Of a stretch of 64,000 bases of DNA, positions 37,500-47,689 are shown piece by piece. The translations under genes were made by a program, and so were the position numbers. The notes below the pieces were generated by a model. It saw only the letters and a list, made by a program, of their open reading frames with translations. It was not told the origin of the DNA and did no database searches. This DNA is from Ophioderma brevispina (lineage: Eukaryota; Echinodermata; Ophiuroidea; Amphilepidida; Ophiodermatidae): NCBI GenBank assembly GCA_023653785.1, contig JAMKCH010010218.1:27152-91151 (forward strand). Direction: 5' to 3'. Each line of letters begins with the position of its first letter. Within the stretch, counting starts at the first letter, position 1.

Positions 37500-37956
37500 T
37501 ATAGTAGACTTACACCATCGTGTCACCGCAGGGAAAGTTTTGGACAGAGTCGATTTAGTTGGGATATGGGCCACGAAAAAGAAAAAAAAAAAATGAGGCC
37601 ATTTGCACCTGTTTCATGAAAGAATGAGATAATCTGGCTTTTCAGTTGCAAATCATTTTAAAAAGCTTTTGGTCCCTTAGTATCCCCAAAACGCCGGGCG
37701 TAAAAAGTCAGTAGTATAGTACATTCCAACTCAACGTTACATTAATTACAATGAAGCAAAATACGATTAATTACAGAATGTTTGAGAGCTATGTTTTTGT
37801 ACCTACAAATGCGCTTACGCTGATTGAATGTTTTCATTAAGCGTAGAATTGACTTCTCTCTGCTATAGGAATACATTTTTTCAATAGATTTAGCTTGGAA
37901 TTTAAACCCGATTTTAATTTCCAACTACTGCAAATGCCCCTCATTCAATGCCCATA
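37500..37956 (+). mobile_element. MITE family X, copy 2 (truncated)
   Basis: Left end ATAGTAGACTTACACCATCG then TGTCACC and the body to CATTCAATGCCCATACC. The right terminal repeat is missing, because duplication unit 2 starts here. Confidence 0.8.
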
Positions 37957-39708
37957 CCAGCCCCCACCAAATGAACTGCCCTTTTGTACAGTGTCATGGA
38001 GAGAAATTTGCCCGATCCGAAAATGCATTGGCACCACTTCTGCCCCACCCCATTTGCAAAGATCAGGTTCACCACTGTACGACTTACAATGTTTTTCTCT
38101 GTTGGCTATGGAAGAATCGAAAGTTCGCGCATACGATCGAAATCAATGGTCCCCTGGTGTAAAATTACCTTTGTTGTATAGGCAATCGTGTACACCATTT
38201 GTAAACAGACGTTTACGAACTCGGCATTGCAAGACTAAACGATATATAGCGCCTCAGATGAACATAGGTCCATCTGTTTAAGGGGGTTGGTACACGAATG
38301 TTTCCCAATGTTATTTTGTTTTCAAACGCACCTGTTTAGCTATTCAAGGTAAAATTTGATATTGTAGTATCAAAATTTGTCTTTTGATGTTATTCTTGGG
38401 GTTACTGCAAACAATTTTTTTTTTTAAAACCAGAATCTTCAGATATTTAGTGACAAAGATTATTCCAATTAAGGATTTTACTACACAGTCACTTGTATAT
38501 AGGGATCTCTTGAGCATAAGCAACAATCCACAAAAAGGAAGATCTCAGTACAAGTGACCTGTACATGGGGACAGGCTTCGAATTGCAATTTTGAATAACA
38601 TGCACCGTGCAGTAACTTCAAAAAATTTACATGCACAAGGTAAAAGTTACATGCACAGGCTATTGTAACTGGATTGGTTCTAATGTTAACGTTATCATAC
38701 CCGACTCTGGTACATTTAGACTATGACAGTTGGCCTCAAATTTATCATTTCAGCATTCAAATGACTTTCTATGAAAAAGCTAAAATTGCATTTAGTTTAT
38801 GAATGTACAAAAGTTTAACATTTTACATGCACACGTGAATGCAGGGATAACAAAAGTTACATGCACGTGAGAAAAGCTAATGACACATGTGCATGTGTGC
38901 CACCTGGCGTAATCGAAAGCCTGAAGGGGGGACTTTCCTTTTTGTGATTGTTTGCTAATGCTCAAGATTTGGATTGTCAGGGGCTGTGTGGGCTGAGGAT
39001 TGAAACCTTACCCATTTCTAAGGGTATGGTGCGTAGAAAAAAGGTGCTTATTCTAAGGGTATGCTCAAATATCTACCAATTTTTCCAAAACTTCTGGGGC
39101 TGGCGTGTGCACGTTTTTTAAGCCACTTTTAGGAAACTGAACCCATATGTAAGATTTTTCAGAAAAATGAGACTCATGTCTGAGGATTTTCTATGAAAAA
39201 AAAGTAACCCCATTTGCGCAGCAAGTCCTAGTATGCCTAATATAGGTGTAGCACCCCTTGGGAATGGAACAAAATTATATTTTAGTATTGAGGAAGAGGT
39301 GAACAAGATGTTGCTCCAGATAAATAATTCACATAGGGTACTATGGTAAATGGACAATTCTTATCAAACCCTTTAAAAAAAACACCTGGAGCTTTGAGTA
39401 ACAGACTGTGTCTAATTAAAGCTTCCTTTTATATTGCTGAAGCAATGTAGAGAAATTAGCACAAGATTAAGCCTGTGACAATTACATGAGGAAATGGTTC
39501 ACCCTCTTTTGTGCCAGGTATATACATGAAACTGAAATATTTCATCAACTTTGGACAAGTAAACTACACAATAGAGATTAGATTATGAAACAATTGGTAA
39601 GTTCCACAAATTTAAAAACTATAGTCTCAATTTTAAAAAAACTAAAACTGGTTTTGTGTGAAAAGTCTGAGCAAAGTGAAATTCTGCAGGATACTTATGT
39701 TGTTGTAT

Positions 39709-39746
<38 letters not shown>

Positions 39747-40365
39747 AAATATTTCAAACCTATGTATGAACCATAGTACTTACATACACACTCACTTATT
39801 TGAACCCACTTTCAGTTGTTCCTGATTTTGCTAACAGTTAAAATTTCAATGCAAGTATTTGCCCATCAGTGCTTACATACAGTTGAAATGTTAATCCACT
39901 TAACACCTATTAGTAGATTCAACCCATCGTGTCAACCAGGGAAAGTTTTGGCCCGAGTCGAGTTAGTTGGGATATGGGCCAGAAAAAGAAAAAAAATGAG
40001 GTCCAAATTACCTGTTTCATGAACGGAATTGAGATTAATCATGGTTTTTCATGTTGCCATCATTTTCAAAAGTTTTGGTTCCTTCGTATCAAAAACACGG
40101 GCACTCAAAGTCAGTAACATTCAACTCACCTACATTGAATACCACTGAAGCAACTTGCGGATTTTAAACAGGGAATGTTTGAGAAGCATGTGGTTTGTAG
40201 CTACAAAATGGCTTACGATGACTGAATGTTTTCATTTTAAGCGAGAATTGGACTTCTCTCTGCTATCGGACTACATGTTTCAAATGATGTAACGATTGGA
40301 ATTTTAATCCCGAATTTAATTTCCACACACTGCACATGCCCTTCATTAATGCCCATACTTCGGAA
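37957..40365 (+). repeat. Large tandem duplication, unit 2
   Basis: Second copy of 35,139-37,956, about 2.4 kb, lacking the C-rich insert. It contains an A29 run near 39,716 absent from unit 1. It ends within the MITE-X copy at 39,908-40,403, at the point where unit 1 was cut. Confidence 0.92.
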
Positions 40366-40403
40366 AAGTACTAGAGGCGACCACGCTGGTTGAATCTACT
40401 ATA
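39908..40403 (+). mobile_element. MITE family X, copy 3
   Basis: Full-length ~496 bp copy with TAGTAGATTCAACCCATCGT at the left and CGCTGGTTGAATCTACTATA at the right, inverted relative to copy 1 at 16,396-16,767. Straddles the end of duplication unit 2. Confidence 0.85.
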
Positions 40404-40481
40404 GTCAGTTCTAGTTATACCTTTGAACTAGACCATGGGACATATAAAAGGTTCAGAGACGAAATAGCCTACCGCGGGTTC

Positions 40482-40662
40482 TCAATTATTTTAGCTGAGG
40501 GCTAAAATGCCAAGCATATTTTAAAGCTCCCACTTGAGGGCCCACATCACAATACAACCTGAATTTTCTTTGTTTTTCCTTTATATTTTTTTAGCAGTCC
40601 GAGGCCACATCAAAGGTTTGTGGGCAGTTTTTGGCCCGCAGCATCCTATTTGAGAATCCCTG
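40482..40662. mobile_element. hAT-like MITE, copy 1
   Basis: Ends CCGCGGGTTCTCAA and TTGAGAATCCCTG are inverted repeats resembling CAGGGGTTCTCAA-type hAT termini. The interior has GGGCCCACATCACA and TTTGGCCCGCAGC. Target duplication is not clear. Confidence 0.6.
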
Positions 40663-40862
40663 ACTCTCCGTTTAACAAATTCCATGGTCCCCACCATCAT
40701 GGGGAAGACCACACCTGGGGTGTAAATTGTTTATAATAAATTATTCAAATCGCAAAACCATCTGTTGCCTCTAATAAAACTACGAAATTTTCTTTGAAAA
40801 GAATAAAGTGTCAACCGTCAATTTCTTTCCCTCAGTATCAGTGACAAATGGATACCACAGAC

Positions 40863-41048
40863 CAGGGGTTCACAATAGGATATGTCGCCTGTGGGCCAAA
40901 TCCGGCCCACCTACCACTGACTTGCCTAAAATATAAAAGGAAACATAAGAATTTTGCAGGGTATTTGGCCCTTAAAGTAGTGGAACTTTCAAAAGCTACG
41001 TGTTCGGCATTCTCTCGCCCTTCAGCTAATATAAATGAGAACCCCCTG
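40863..41048. mobile_element. hAT-like MITE, copy 2
   Basis: Ends CAGGGGTTCACAATAGG and TATAAATGAGAACCCCCTG with GTGGGCCAAATCCGGCCCAC inside. Flanks CCACAGAC and CCAAGACT may be a diverged 8-base target duplication, as hAT transposases make. Confidence 0.7.
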
Positions 41049-41529
41049 CCAAGACTTTAGCAAACACTGGAACTAAAGATATTTAACATTAGGCCAGGTA
41101 TAGGAATGAGAAAAACACTTCCGAATCTTTTTTATCTGGGAGTGTGGGGCCATTATAATATTGCCACTCATTTGAAAGATTCTATAATGATAGGAATTTT
41201 GAAGCCTCATAACCTGGATTCTGAGTCTTGCATAGGAATAGATTCTTTGTTTGGTTGCATATCCCTTGGTCACTGATATTGGAGAAAAGAAGTGGCCATT
41301 TTTCATGTTCAAAAATGTGCCAGTTTTCGGGTCAACGACAGTTTAATGTATTTTTAATAATTATTATAGGAATTTACACTTATTTTTTTCCCTCCTCCCC
41401 TGATGGGGATTATGAAACAGCACATAAGGCATACCCCATAGTCTACACATGTCTTTTGAAAACAACTGATTGTTTTACTTGGTTTGTACTAATACGGCCA
41501 AAAAAACAAGTTTGTCCTCAGAAGAAATT

Positions 41530-41810
41530 GAATCGTTTTTTTTTTTTTTTTTAGAAAAAATGGGCTAATGCCAAATTCGTTTTTTGTTTTTTTTTTTTTT
41601 TTTTAAATGCATTTTTGGGCACCACTTTTTTTTCATCAATTTTTTTCGGCGCTTTCGCGGCAAATTTTTTGTCCATTTTTTTTTTCCTGAAATTTTTACA
41701 AAAAAATTAGAAGTGATAAAAAAAACCTAAAAAAAAAAAAAATTATGCTGTCAAAAACCAATTTTAAACATAATGCGCGCGATCTTCTGAGACAAACTGG
41801 TTTTTTTTTT
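41530..41810. repeat. A/T-homopolymer repeat with GCGCGCGATCTTCTGAGACA box, copy 1
   Basis: AAAACCTAAAAAAA, AATTATGC, TTTTAAACATAATGCGCGCG, ATCTTCTGAGACAAAC and a T-run then GCCT match 54,985-55,092 and 55,950-56,055. Partial related sequences lie at 61,440-61,520 and 62,690-62,755. Confidence 0.75.
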
Positions 41811-42927
41811 TGCCTCACCACACACCTTCTGGCTATTTAGCTGTTTCTTGATATTGTATCAGTTTCATCTGGGATGGTTCCAGAGTTTTTATTGTGATTC
41901 TACTTTTAAAAGTATGTTTCTGTATAGTTTTTTAAAACACTATCAGTGATTTATCCGACCGATGTGAAAATATTTGAAATTGGAAGGAATGTTTTAAAAT
42001 TTGAGAAAGGAAAGTCGTAGAATTCATTTTTCCAACTGAAGAATTACACAGAAAAGAAGAAAGAAAACTGCAGTTGTTCAAAATATGAATAGCCCATCAT
42101 ACGGGTTGTAGAAAGAATGTACCTTCGGACAAATACTAAATAACCGATTTTATCTTTATAGCCTTCGGTTGGTAGTACACTTGCGGGGTATGTTAGATCC
42201 AATACTGTTATAGACATGCAAAAATCTGATTTGTGATGATGTTTTGTTGATGGATTTATCAAATCACTGATCAGGCCTTTAAGATGCCCTGTGTGTCTCC
42301 ATCTCCTGGAGCACAGAACTGGGATTGTGCTTTTTAAGGTTTTCCTTTGTGAAGTGAATATAATGGAGACTTTCAAAATGCTGTGGACTAAATGAAATTT
42401 TGTGTATTTTTTCACCCTCATCTGCCCAAAAATATTTTGGGCTGACATTTCTCTTACTATGATGCTATAACCTAAATTATACAGGCTATGTATGGCATAG
42501 AACGTACTTGTACAATATATGGGATATGTCAGAGAGTTATTGAGTCAATTCCCACAATGCATTTCAGGTTTGGGAAATTCACCTCAATAGGGTATGTGAT
42601 TCCACAAAAATCTGTTTGTATGCATAAAAACCCTGACTTTTATGCTATTTTAGCCCACAAAGCACTAGTACTTTAAAGAATTAGAATCATGAAAATGTGT
42701 TGTGGTTCCCCTTAAACTTCTCTTGGAACCACTTTTTATCCCTAAATACGACATTGGTTTAGTACAGTATGGGCATATTGCAATGCATTATGGGGATTTT
42801 GATCAAACATCCTCTGGGCTATGGTAATACACATAAACTTCCTCAATTAAATGTAGGTCACATTCAAAATAAGTATGTTGGCTATGGATTTTCTGATAAT
42901 GTGCTTTGTAATCAGACGGTGCAACAT
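41811..42927. other. Sequence downstream of the ERCC5 stop; no gene recognised
   Basis: Presumably holds the ERCC5 3' untranslated region on the minus strand. ATTAAA overlaps the stop codon and another occurs near 42,847, but no strong AATAAA with a downstream GT-rich element could be chosen. Frame 42,044-42,448 (minus) shows no family match. Confidence 0.4.
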
Positions 42928-43585
42928 TTAATCAGAATCACCATGGGTTTCCGATTCAAATTTAGGCCTCTTCCCCCTTGCTTTTTTGGCAAGAAGTTTC
43001 CCTTTACATTGGGACACAACTCTTCTTTCCCCCGTCCTTTGTTTCAACACTCCTCTAGCACCTTTCCCTTCAGTAGCTCCCTGTAGCACCTTTGGCACAA
43101 CCATTAGCACCTCTGGATTGTTCCCCAGCACACCACCTACTGTTGACAAATTTGGCACGGTCGTCTCACCCTCCTCTTCCTCAACATCGGGATTCTCTAA
43201 ATCGGCTGCAATACAACTTTTTCTTAGATTCATACCACTACTTCTGGATTGACCTTTGACCTCTTTTGATACTTTAGTTGGAGGTTACATATTCACAGAA
43301 ATGTCTCCATCTGTACTATTAGATTTTTTAGGGCCTGTTTCGATTTCCCTCCTGTCCGCTCAGACTTTTCTTGACCTTTAACCTCACTATTATCCATTTC
43401 GCCGTCCTTTTGCTTAGAGGACGTTGCCCTCTTTCTTTGGCTTGATTGTTCCTCATTGGCTGACTCTGTCGTGATTCCATAGTTGGATTACTGAGTTTTC
43501 TTAGGACTCTCTTCAGTCGCTTGCTCTTGATCTTTTTTGGTTCGTGGTGCTCCATTGGGAAGAAGTGGTTGATCTTACTTTGAAC
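42928..43585 (-). CDS. ERCC5: ERCC5 exon E: PCNA-binding box and basic C-terminus
   Basis: The last coding exon starts after TTATCTTGATAG and reads VQSKINHFFPMEHHEPKK, IKSKRLKRVLRK. QSKINHFF fits the PCNA-interacting consensus QxxIxxFF and lies where human XPG has its PIP box, just before a matching IKSQRL block. The rest is low-complexity acidic, serine- and lysine-rich sequence as expected for the disordered XPG tail. It ends KKARGKRPKFESETHGDSD and a TAA at 42,930-42,928. The frame at the 5' end and the frame of the final block (43,233-42,928) differ by one base. A middle stretch looks most XPG-like in a third frame (EEQSSQRKRATSS), so there are at least two indels here. A TAA at about 43,278 also interrupts the frame. 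Splice from exon D is one base out of phase. Confidence 0.8.
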
Positions 43586-43589
43586 CTAT

Positions 43590-44590
43590 CAAGATAAACA
43601 CATGAAAAATTATCATCAAGGGTCAAGTATGAATTTGACAAGGTGCCAGAAGGTACACTGTGAGGGGAGTTTTAAACTACTTATTGTGTCAGCACAGCTG
43701 TTTGACCCCATGCAAATTGTCTCTTATTTTAGAAGAATTTTTAAGCAGTGGTGACACGATTTTTACAACTGATATAAGTAGGGACATGCAAGAGCTATTA
43801 TCTCTGCAAAAATCAGACAAATCCATTGCGGCAATCTTGCCATATAGGCCTGCAAAGGTCATGATTTTTTATGTTATAGCGCCCTCTATATGTCCATTCT
43901 CCATAGAAAGGCGTGAAAAACTAGATTTTAAAATGATTTTTATTTGCCCGCAATGGAATTTTGGAAAATAATCCAAATCAGTTGTCAAAACTCTGTCGCC
44001 GGCAATATTTTTTGTTTTATTCTGGTTTTATCATAATAAATGAGACTTTCAAACAGCTGTATCAGGTTTCAAACTGATAAAATTTAGCGCAAAAATGAAC
44101 ATTGGCATTCAAAACCTTCAAAATTACAGAGAATACCAGTCAATTGTAATAAATGATGTGTCAAAATATTTGTTTGTTGACCAAAAGTGCTTATTTTAAA
44201 GGTGGAACAAGAGATTTCACATATCAGAAGTACCAAAAATATTGAAAGCCCTAATTTGTATACTGGCAAAATGCTTATCTCAAACCTATCTCCATCTGGA
44301 AGAGATATGTTTTGGTCTTCTTTCATACCCATGTCATGAAATTTCTAATTTTGTATTGGAGCAAATACTACTATATTCAGTCTGTTTTATATTGAAACAT
44401 AAGCAATTTGATTTTGCCTTTGTTTTAATTTATAAAGAATATCTCTAGCCAAGAAATCTATTGAGTGTCTAATTTAGAATTCACTTTACTTGATCCAATT
44501 ATTGGATATGTATCCACAAATCTCTTGTTGCATCTTTAAAGCACTGAAACTGGGGAATAATGATTTCTTTTAACAAAATAATAATTAATA
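43590..44590. other. ERCC5 intron D-E, proximal part; nothing else recognised
   Basis: AT-rich intron sequence between exon E and the LINE fragment. Short frames have no homology. It ends in an (AATA)n-like run at 44,578-44,600 that forms the LINE tail. Confidence 0.5.
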
Positions 44591-44599
44591 ATAATAATA

Positions 44600-45215
44600 A
44601 TTTGCATTTATGGCGCTCTACAAAGAACACAGCGCCTTACAGAAAGAAGACTTAATAATTAAGCATAAAATACAACAATAACTAACATGAAAATAGGTGA
44701 GTTTTAAGCATACGTTTGAAAACAGGCACAGATATGGCTTCTCTCACATTGATTGGGAGCCGATTCCATAAGCGTGGAGCAGCCACCTGAATTGAAGCAT
44801 CTCCAGCCTTCTCTATGGGGAACGGGGGGCACGATAGCACTGTGGAATCGGAGGAGGATCGCAGTCTGTGTCTATATTCTGACATCGTGCTTTCCCTTGA
44901 GCATGCACAAGATTGATTAATATGACAGAGCAAGAGCGTGAAAACATTTGAAAACAAATAACATCATTTTGAAATAAATTCGGTCCTTAACAGGAAGCCA
45001 ATGAAGGGAGCGCAACAGGTCAGCAGATCACGTGTCCCGACCACACGCAAAGACAAGACGCGCTGCTTTATTCTGCATACGCTGCAGGCGTTTAAGGTCA
45101 CATTCGCGAGCACCATACATAAGGGAGTTGGCATAGTCCAAGCGAGACAGGACAAGTGCTCTGACGGCGTGATGGCAAGCATCTTGGAGCTTAACCAATT
45201 GGTTCCGTATTAGCT
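44600..45215 (-). pseudogene. 5'-truncated LINE (CR1/L2-like) in an ERCC5 intron
   Basis: On the minus strand the end of a LINE reverse transcriptase: LVLSRLDYANSLMYG, LKRLQRMQNKAARLVF, LHWLPVKDRI and, after frameshifts, QVAAPRLWNRLPINVREAIS and FKRMLKTHLFS. The DYANS/LQRxQNxAARL/LHWLPV/AAPRLWNxLP series is diagnostic of CR1/L2-type elements. The 3' end is GGCGCTGTGTTCTTTGTAGA then GCGCCATAAATGCAAATTAT and TATTATTAATTA. It lies in the same orientation as ERCC5 between exons D and E. Confidence 0.92.
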
Positions 45216-45301
45216 TTTGTACACAGACAAAAGCTACTTATGGCATAGGATGGAGTTATACTACCTAATGTCTTTCCAGTGATGGATGAGAACAATACTA
45301 C

Positions 45302-45373
45302 TCTTTCTCATTGAGTTTCCTCAATACCGGCAGGAGCGTTTCATCTGATTTGGATCTGTCCAACCAAATTTGT
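45302..45373 (-). CDS. ERCC5: ERCC5 exon D: FGW motif exon, frame-broken
   Basis: A 72-nt exon hidden by a frameshift. After the acceptor TTTTGCCTCAG it reads KFGWT, then, one base later in frame, SKSDETLLPVLRKLNEKE. Animal XPG has FGW, a short basic turn and TDE-L-PVLKQL at exactly this place, so I infer one missing A (ACA[A]GATCC near 45,357) that would supply an arginine. The donor is probably GA|GTAGTA after 45,302; a GTATTG three bases further on is the alternative but would add a stop. Because of the frameshift no open frame of useful length marks this exon, and it is recognisable only from splice signals plus homology. It sits just upstream (in gene order) of the LINE fragment at 44,600-45,215. 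Confidence 0.8.
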
Positions 45374-45689
45374 CTGAGGCAAAAGTAAGGGTGAGTTAAG
45401 GAAAATGATGCCTAATTAGAGAGAATTCTGTAATGGCATATGGGCATTTCTTGATCCACAGCCTTGTCCCCAAACCAGAAATTGCTAGCTGGGTCATTCC
45501 TGTTTAGGGGTCCAAAATCGCAGGTTTTGTGACATCAGTCATGCTTTCATTTTCTGAGTGTGTTTACATTGCTAATATTTGAGTTATTAGTTCAAAACGA
45601 TGATTAAAAGAGTTGGATAATATGTGAACTACATTTACTACAAAACAACATTAAGAAATTAAATTTTCCGACTCCACAGGACTCTTCTT

Positions 45690-46340
45690 TTGTTAAAAAG
45701 CCTTTCATGTCCCGTGTTAGGTACGACACCCCCAAAAGGTAGTAATCAGTGTATTGCTATAAAAATTCTTAGGTATTAATTGAATGCTTTTGCAAATAAT
45801 GTTTTACAACGTGTTTGTACATTTCTAGGTTAAAACAAACCATCAAAACCTCTGAAATGAAAATCCGACTTAACCGGGACACCAAAAACTTCATGTCCCA
45901 GTTATGTCCGACACCCAAAAAAAATTGGAACAAACCCTCAAACATAGAAAATCATGGAGAAATAAAAAGCAAAATGAAACCAATGGGGTTGATTTCCCTG
46001 GCTATTTTCACATGAAAAATGATAGATTTAGAATTATCATTCTAAGTATAGAGCAGATGAATTTGAGTGATATTAAATGAGTGTTGTAAAAATGAAACTT
46101 AGCCTTTTTTACAAGGTTTTTGTGTCCCAGTTATGTACGACAATTTTTTTAATTCATTTCTCTTCAGTAATCAAGATTGTTTTCCCAGATTTTCACTTTT
46201 TGTATTCAGGAAAGGGTCCCTAATCACATTCCAATATGCACATTTTTAAAACTATTTTAAGAGTTTCATTTTCTTTAGGGGACGGGGTGTACAATGACCT
46301 CAGGGTCATGTCCCAGTTATGACCAACAAAGTGCAGAAGA
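45690..46340 (+). repeat. Four spaced copies of a GTCCCAGTTATGTNCGACA motif
   Basis: CATGTCCCGTGTTAGGTACG (45,708), CATGTCCCAGTTATGTCCGA (45,891), GTGTCCCAGTTATGTACGAC (46,121) and CATGTCCCAGTTATGACCAA (46,309) occur in one orientation, spaced ~185-230 bases. The sequence between is dissimilar apart from A/T words, so this may be a very decayed tandem array. Confidence 0.65.
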
Positions 46341-47689
46341 TTTCAGTAGTTATTGGCATCATAGAATTTTTTGGGTAATTTTAGTCTAAAAATTCTTTTG
46401 GATTCCAAAATTATGTGTGTTCCTCTCCATTAGAAGCAACATTCAAGATCAATAATCAATGTTGAATTTTGGCCAAATGTCACAGAATTGGACCCCTTAA
46501 AACAGGAATCACCCAGCTATGGTTTGCAATGGAAATATAAGTGAACAAGTGACCTATAAGTATAATAAATACCCCTCTATCAGATATTTTAGGCCCTACC
46601 ATTGGGGCATTTAATACAGACAATAAGGTAAATGATATTATATAAAAATATTCCTATAATTGATTGGTAGATACTACATCACATGACGTAAACATTCCTA
46701 CATTTCCCCGATCTTTTATGCAGGGGAAAAAGTTGTAAAAAACTATGCCTGTGAGATGTCACGCCAGGCAATAGTAATTAATAAACAACTCTTTCCCTGC
46801 ATGCTGCATCGGCATATCATTGATGTCCTGAACTTCCATACCACCAGCTGGTTCAATCATTGCATATAAATCGTCTGATCGTAGTTCAATTAGTTAATTA
46901 ATTGGACTGGTTAGTACTATCATGGGCTCTTACAAATAAAAGGAGTGTGGACAAGCCTTGCCTCTATTGTAACATGATGGTTATGAGCAACCAGCGATGA
47001 AAGGAGGCATTACGATTTTTCAAAGCTGAGATTCGAAGCTCGCCGTCTTCAGTGATCATGTCACCACACATCGGCGGCATCACGGAACCGACCCCCCCAC
47101 ACGACAAGTCATTTCAAAACATAGCATTCTAGCCCCAATTCCGATCATACAATAGAGCTATACCATGATAGATACATTAAATCAAAGGCCTTCCTAGCAC
47201 TAGCAAGAGTGATAATGTTAGTTTTACATGTAAATAAATGTCATTTAATACAAACCTGGCAATTAGGCTCCTCACACATGGAATTTTTAGTTTTCGGTTT
47301 GCCCCCGCCCCGCCGCCCGTAATGCCAAGAACACAAATAATCATTATTTTTCATGAATTCATTATTTGTATTTTCCTTAGAGTCGATTTTTTTCCAAGTT
47401 TCTGAGATTTTTCTTACACAAAAACCTCCTACTATATACATGATAAAAGCACGCTTCACATTCAGAAAATCTTGCTTTAAAAAAAAATGCTTTTCGCCAG
47501 CATTTTCACCCAAAAATTATTAAAAGTCGGAAGTTTGGAGGGTCGGGTGGGTAAACCACAGACTGAACCCCAACAGGGGTGCTCTTTTCAGTAGTGGAAG
47601 TCAATTAGGAGCCATGTTGTAAGTTAAAGGTAAATAAGATAATTGCATGATCAAGTTTTCACGTGTATTTTCAAAGTCAGGGATGCATG
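46341..47689. other. ERCC5 intron C-D, nothing recognised
   Basis: Mostly AT-rich. A minus-strand frame at 47,241-47,513 ends CSWHYGRRGGGKPK...CEEPNCQVC. The C-x2-H and cysteine spacing is reminiscent of zinc-binding modules, but there is no other support. Confidence 0.4.

Larger units (their letters stand above)
35139..37956 (+). repeat. Large tandem duplication, unit 1
   Basis: Unit 1 starts AGCCCCCACAAATGAAC and runs to the partial MITE at 37,500-37,956. Unit 2 begins at 37,957 with AGCCCCCACCAAATGAAC. Similarity is continuous (TTTGCAAAGATCAGGTT, ACGACTTACAATG, GTACATGGGGACAGGCTTCG, TTTTGTGCCAGGTATATA) with an offset of ~2.82 kb, dropping to ~2.42 kb after the 36,712-37,130 insert. Differences are mostly one- or two-base indels. 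No gene is recognised in either unit. Confidence 0.92.

Noticed and set aside
47241..47513. Possible THAP/zinc-binding exon (CSWHYG ... CEEPNCQVC)
   Set aside because: Only a C-x2-H pair and a few cysteines; no DNA-binding core or convincing splice pair.
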